This document shows positions 60,870 through 64,000 of a stretch of DNA of 64,000 nt, piece by piece. The DNA lies in contig NZ_CP064703.1 in assembly GCF_023101085.1 (NCBI RefSeq), positions 8,902,501 to 8,966,500 of the forward strand, given 5' to 3'. Below the pieces are notes generated by a model. The model was not told the origin of the DNA, did not search any database, and was given only the letters and a program-made list of their open reading frames with translations. Numbering within the stretch: position 1 is the first letter of the stretch; each line of letters begins with the position of its first letter. Origin of the DNA: Bradyrhizobium sp. 170. Its GTDB lineage: Bacteria > Pseudomonadota > Alphaproteobacteria > Rhizobiales > Xanthobacteraceae. Both the position numbers and the translations under genes were made by a program.

Positions 60870-61988
60870 ATGAAGGTCACCGTCGAACGCGCGCAACTGC
60901 TGAAATCGCTGGGCCACGTCCATCGTGTGGTCGAGCGCCGCAACACCATCCCTATTCTCGGCAACGTGCTGGTCCGCGCCGAAAACGCCAGGCTGTCGCT
61001 GAAGGCGACCGACCTCGACCTGGAGGTGACCGAAACGCTGGCGGCGGAAACCGCGACCGGCGGCTCCACCACCGTGCCGGCGCATATGTTTTACGACATC
61101 GTCCGCAAACTGCCCGACGGCGCGCAGATCGTGCTGGAAGCCGACGGCGACCGTGCGGTGCTGGCGATCCGCGCCGGCCGCTCGCGCTTCACGCTGCAGA
61201 CCCTGCCCGAAAGCGACTTTCCGGACCTTGCCGCCGGCGACATGACGCATTCGTTCGCGCTGGCGGCTGCCGACGTCAAGCGCCTGATCGACCGCACGCA
61301 GTTTGCGATCTCGACCGAAGAGACCCGCTATTATCTCAACGGCATCTATCTGCACACGGCCGGCAGCGCCAAGGCGGCAACGCTACGCGGGGTAGCGACC
61401 GACGGACATCGGCTGGCACAGATCGACCTGCCGCTGCCAAGCGGCGCCACCGGCATGCCGGGCGTGATCGTGCCGCGCAAGACGGTCGGCGAGGTGCAGC
61501 GGCTGATCGAGGACAATGAGGCCGAAGTCAAAATCGAACTCTCGCAGGGCAAGATCCGCTTCACCCTCGGCAACGTCGTGCTGACCTCGAAACTGATCGA
61601 CGGAACCTTCCCGGATTACGGCCGCGTCATTCCGCAGAACAACGACAAGGAACTGATCGTCGACAAGAAGGATTTTGAGGCTGCGGTAGACCGCGTCTCG
61701 ACCATTTCCAGCGAGCGCGGCCGTGCGGTGAAGCTCGCATTGTCTTCGGGCAAGCTGGTGCTGTCGGTGACCAACCCGGATTCCGGCAGCGCCACCGAGG
61801 AACTGGAAGTCGAATACGCCTCCGACGCCCTCGATATCGGCTTCAACTCGCGCTATCTGCTCGACATCGCCGCCCAGATCGAAGGCGAAGTCGCCGTGCT
61901 GCGCCTCGCCGATCCCGGCTCGCCGACGCTGGTGCAGGACAAGGAAAATAAAGGCGCGCTCTACGTGCTGATGCCGATGCGGGTGTGA
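60870..61988 (+). CDS. dnaN: DNA polymerase III beta sliding clamp
   Basis: 372 residues, standard clamp length, three repeated domains. It begins MKVTVERAQLLKSLGHVHRVVERRNTIPILGN and ends LYVLMPMRV, the clamp C-terminus (M-P-M-R). The loop around YLNGIYLHT forms the partner-binding pocket. The ring tethers DNA polymerase III. No strong ribosome binding site. Located between dnaA and recF, the usual order. Confidence 0.97.
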   Translation: MKVTVERAQLLKSLGHVHRVVERRNTIPILGNVLVRAENARLSLKATDLDLEVTETLAAETATGGSTTVPAHMFYDIVRKLPDGAQIVLEADGDRAVLAIRAGRSRFTLQTLPESDFPDLAAGDMTHSFALAAADVKRLIDRTQFAISTEETRYYLNGIYLHTAGSAKAATLRGVATDGHRLAQIDLPLPSGATGMPGVIVPRKTVGEVQRLIEDNEAEVKIELSQGKIRFTLGNVVLTSKLIDGTFPDYGRVIPQNNDKELIVDKKDFEAAVDRVSTISSERGRAVKLALSSGKLVLSVTNPDSGSATEELEVEYASDALDIGFNSRYLLDIAAQIEGEVAVLRLADPGSPTLVQDKENKGALYVLMPMRV

Positions 61989-62017
61989 GGCTTCTGGCGA
62001 CACGCGCACTAACCTTC

Positions 62018-62180
62018 CCTCTCCCCTTGGGGGAGAGGATGGTGCCTGACAAGAATGCAGCTGTCATACCCGCGAAGGCGGGTATCCAGTAATCGCCAGC
62101 GCCAGTGATAAAATCGAGCAGCTCGGCGTACTGAATCATCCGCTCCAGTGCGCAATTGCGCACAAGGCGGATGATGACGA
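62018..62180. repeat. Hairpins and palindromic repeats between dnaN and recF
   Basis: A hairpin CCTCTCCCC (62018-62026)/GGGGAGAGG (62030-62038) directly after dnaN; a unit GTCATACCCGCGAAGGCGGGTAT (about 62063-62086, ACCCGC/GCGGGT hairpin); and, in the second half, ATCATCCG/CGGATGAT arms around a perfect 16-bp palindrome GTGCGCAATTGCGCAC (62149-62164). These match other Bradyrhizobium-style repeats and break the dnaN-recF contiguity. Confidence 0.72.
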
Positions 62181-62227
62181 CAGAAGTTGCCGCCACTTTT
62201 CCGACTCCTCGGCAATGACAACTTGGC

Positions 62228-63367
62228 ATGACCCCTTCCCGCATCCAACGCCTGTCCCTCACGCACTTCCGCAACTATCGCGCGGCGAGCGTGCAGGCGC
62301 GTGGGGATGTTGTGGTGCTGGTGGGGCCGAACGGCGCCGGCAAGACCAATTGCCTGGAGGCGATCTCGTTTCTGTCGCCGGGGCGCGGCCTGCGGCGCGC
62401 GACGCTGGAGGATGTCGCCGACAATCAGGGCGACGGTTCCTGGGCGGTGTCGGCCGAGGTCGAGGGTGCGCTCGGGCTTGCCACGCTCGGCACCGGTATC
62501 GATGCGCCCGCCGCGGAGGCGGCGTCAACCAGCCGGCGCTGCCGGATCGACCGCGAGCCCGTGAACTCGGCAACTGCGTTCGGCGATCACTTGCGCATGG
62601 TGTGGCTGACGCCCGCGATGGACGGGCTGTTTCTCGGCGCGGCTTCGGAACGGCGGCGCTTCTTCGACCGGCTGGTGCTGGCGATCGACAGCGAGCATTC
62701 CAGCCGCGTCTCCGCGCTGGAGCGCTCGTTGCGCTCGCGCAACCGCCTGCTCGAAGTGCGCAACTATGACGACCATTGGTGCGACGCGATCGAACGCGAA
62801 ACCGCCGAGCTTGCGGTCGCCGTCGCCGCCACCCGCGGCCAGACGGTGACACGACTGGCGGCGATGCTGCGCGAACGTGGGCAAGCTTCGGCCTTTCCGT
62901 CGGCGCAGATCATGCTCGACGGCTGGATGGAAAACGCGCTGGTCAACGAGTCCGGGACGTCAGTGGAGGATCGTTACCGCGAGATCCTGCGCGCCGGCCG
63001 CGCGCGCGACGCCGCAGCCGGCCGGACGCTGGATGGTCCCCACCTCACCGATCTGCAGGTGGTCTACGCGCCCAAAAACATGCCGGCGCGCGACGCCTCC
63101 ACCGGCGAGCAAAAGGCGCTCCTGATCGGGCTGGTGCTGGCCCATGCCACGCTGGTCGCCGAAATGACCGGCATCGTGCCGCTGCTGCTGCTCGACGAGG
63201 TCGTGGCGCATCTCGACCCCAACAGGCGCAAGGCGCTGTTCGATGAACTCGCGAAACTCGGCGCGCAGGTCTGGATGACCGGCGCCGACCCCGCCGCGTT
63301 CGTCGACATCGGCGCCGGCGGCGAGATTTTCGACGTGGAATCGGGCCAGGTGAGCCGTCGCGGTTGA
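62228..63367 (+). CDS. recF: DNA replication/repair protein RecF
   Basis: 379 residues, usual length. Walker A GPNGAGKT (33-40), the ABC-type signature STGEQKALL and Walker B LLLLDEVVAHLD near the C-terminus. RecF loads RecA at single-strand gaps with RecOR. The N-terminus RLSLTHFRNYRAA is the family's conserved opening. Separated from dnaN by repeats but likely read in the same direction. Confidence 0.96.
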   Translation: MTPSRIQRLSLTHFRNYRAASVQARGDVVVLVGPNGAGKTNCLEAISFLSPGRGLRRATLEDVADNQGDGSWAVSAEVEGALGLATLGTGIDAPAAEAASTSRRCRIDREPVNSATAFGDHLRMVWLTPAMDGLFLGAASERRRFFDRLVLAIDSEHSSRVSALERSLRSRNRLLEVRNYDDHWCDAIERETAELAVAVAATRGQTVTRLAAMLRERGQASAFPSAQIMLDGWMENALVNESGTSVEDRYREILRAGRARDAAAGRTLDGPHLTDLQVVYAPKNMPARDASTGEQKALLIGLVLAHATLVAEMTGIVPLLLLDEVVAHLDPNRRKALFDELAKLGAQVWMTGADPAAFVDIGAGGEIFDVESGQVSRRG

Positions 63368-63491
63368 CCCCATATGGGCCCGGTTTGAACCTATTCCTGC
63401 GCCGGCGCGACTAGTTTTCGGAAATGGCGTCAGCGACGCCGCGGCCATTGCGGTCCTGCGGCCAATCCGCCAGCAAATACCGGAGACGAAA

Positions 63492-64000
63492 ATGCCTGAG
63501 ATCGCGCGCGGGATCGTCCCGGCCGGAAAACGCCTGCTGCCGCTGATCTTCCTGCTTGCTGTCGGCGCACCGCTTGCGGCGAAAGCCGACAAAGGCATCG
63601 TGGACGTCCGCGCGCTGCCGCGCCTGGAAGGCGCCGTCGAAGATTCCTCGCGCACACAATCCTACAGCATGAGTTACAGCGTTCCGACCGTGGTCGCACT
63701 TTCGAGCTCGGCCACCAAAAAGCTGCTCGCCGCCGACGGCTGGATTCAATATGCGCGCCCCCTCGACGAGAAGAGCACCTCCCTGACTTTCAAGAAGGCT
63801 CAGCACGGACTGCGCGTTTCGTTCTCGCAAGGCCTCGGGCGGCCCGACCAGTCGGTGGTGAATTACACCGCCGATCGGATCACCGCGAATCTGCCCTTCC
63901 CGCTCGATGCGACCGATATCGTGTTCGACCAGAACCGGCCCTATCTCGGCTGCATCGCGCCGCTCGCGCTCGACGCGGCGCTCGATTTCTTCCGCAAGGA
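63492..64000 (+). CDS. Secreted protein, 5' part only
   Basis: ATG at 63492; 169 complete codons are in the window. A signal peptide (~1-33: RLLPLIFLLAVGAPLAAKA) precedes a soluble exported region with YSMSYSVPTVVALSSSATKKLLAADGWIQY, a pattern of a small periplasmic protein. No family is recognised from this part. Its position after recF is where gyrB often follows, but this is not gyrase. Confidence 0.7.
   Translation, partial: MPEIARGIVPAGKRLLPLIFLLAVGAPLAAKADKGIVDVRALPRLEGAVEDSSRTQSYSMSYSVPTVVALSSSATKKLLAADGWIQYARPLDEKSTSLTFKKAQHGLRVSFSQGLGRPDQSVVNYTADRITANLPFPLDATDIVFDQNRPYLGCIAPLALDAALDFFRK

Noticed and set aside
1..64000. CRISPR arrays, transposases, complete prophage
   Set aside because: No regularly spaced repeats, no transposase-like frames and no phage structural genes were seen; the repeats present are dispersed palindromes.

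Overview
The window reads as chromosomal DNA of a Bradyrhizobium-like alphaproteobacterium (Hyphomicrobiales). The evidence is: high G+C throughout; a 1.6-kDa-class (about 1600 residue) NAD-glutamate dehydrogenase; a DUF3551 secreted protein; orphan TctC-type solute-binding proteins; many Bradyrhizobium-style palindromic intergenic repeats (arms around 'GTCATTGCGAGC...GCTCGCAATGAC'); and an rpsT - dnaA - dnaN - recF block at the right end. The genus is an inference from gene content, not from a database match.

Layout. 1-9.4 kb: the end of a membrane protein gene, an SDR oxidoreductase, then a signalling group (HWE histidine kinase, a PAS-GGDEF-EAL protein, a membrane-anchored PAS-PAS-GGDEF-EAL protein) meeting a cyclic-nucleotide-binding patatin tail to tail with an 85-bp coding overlap. 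9.5-11.6 kb: flavin monooxygenase, YccF membrane protein, universal stress protein. 11.7-15.05 kb: a tRNA-Arg(CCG) integration hotspot with one intact tRNA, a broken 5' half, an inverted 3' half, a metallophosphatase cargo gene, and a large serine recombinase whose last nine codons and stop are antisense to the tRNA, preceded by a 78-residue partner gene. 15-19 kb: accessory genes (membrane-anchored CobT-like VWA protein, TIMP-like secreted protein, GYD, isoprenylcysteine-methyltransferase-like) and gene fragments. 19-24 kb: NAD-glutamate dehydrogenase. 24-27.4 kb: small ORFs, a nuclease remnant, a copper-chaperone-like PCu(A)C protein next to an outer-membrane-like protein. 27.4-31.6 kb: chemoreceptor, small basic-tailed protein, serine hydrolase, Asp/Glu-racemase-like protein. 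31.6-37.3 kb: an amino-acid transport and catabolism locus with an RpiR regulator, class III aminotransferase and AapJ-like binding protein on the minus strand and AapQ/AapM-like permeases divergent on the plus strand, with a shared inverted repeat but no ATPase gene. 37.3-40.4 kb: an ArsR/SRPBCC/DUF899/DUF1428 run with an ArsR-type palindrome over the arsR start codon. 40.4-57 kb: metabolic genes (two TctC-type binding proteins, VOC protein, acyl-CoA synthetase, amidohydrolase, cytochrome P450, HD-GYP phosphodiesterase, a molybdenum hydroxylase pair, two alpha/beta hydrolases, Wza-like export lipoprotein, MsrA). 57.5-64 kb: rpsT, a 1.3-kb non-coding stretch with one perfect DnaA box, dnaA, dnaN, recF and the start of a secreted protein gene.

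The strongest candidates for something new are the tRNA-Arg hotspot with its recombinase/tRNA overlap and 78-residue partner, the CobT-VWA orphan, and the ATPase-less amino-acid locus. I saw no CRISPR array, no insertion sequence with transposase, no rRNA and no complete prophage. Start codons were chosen by ribosome binding sites and family length; alternatives are stated where they matter.
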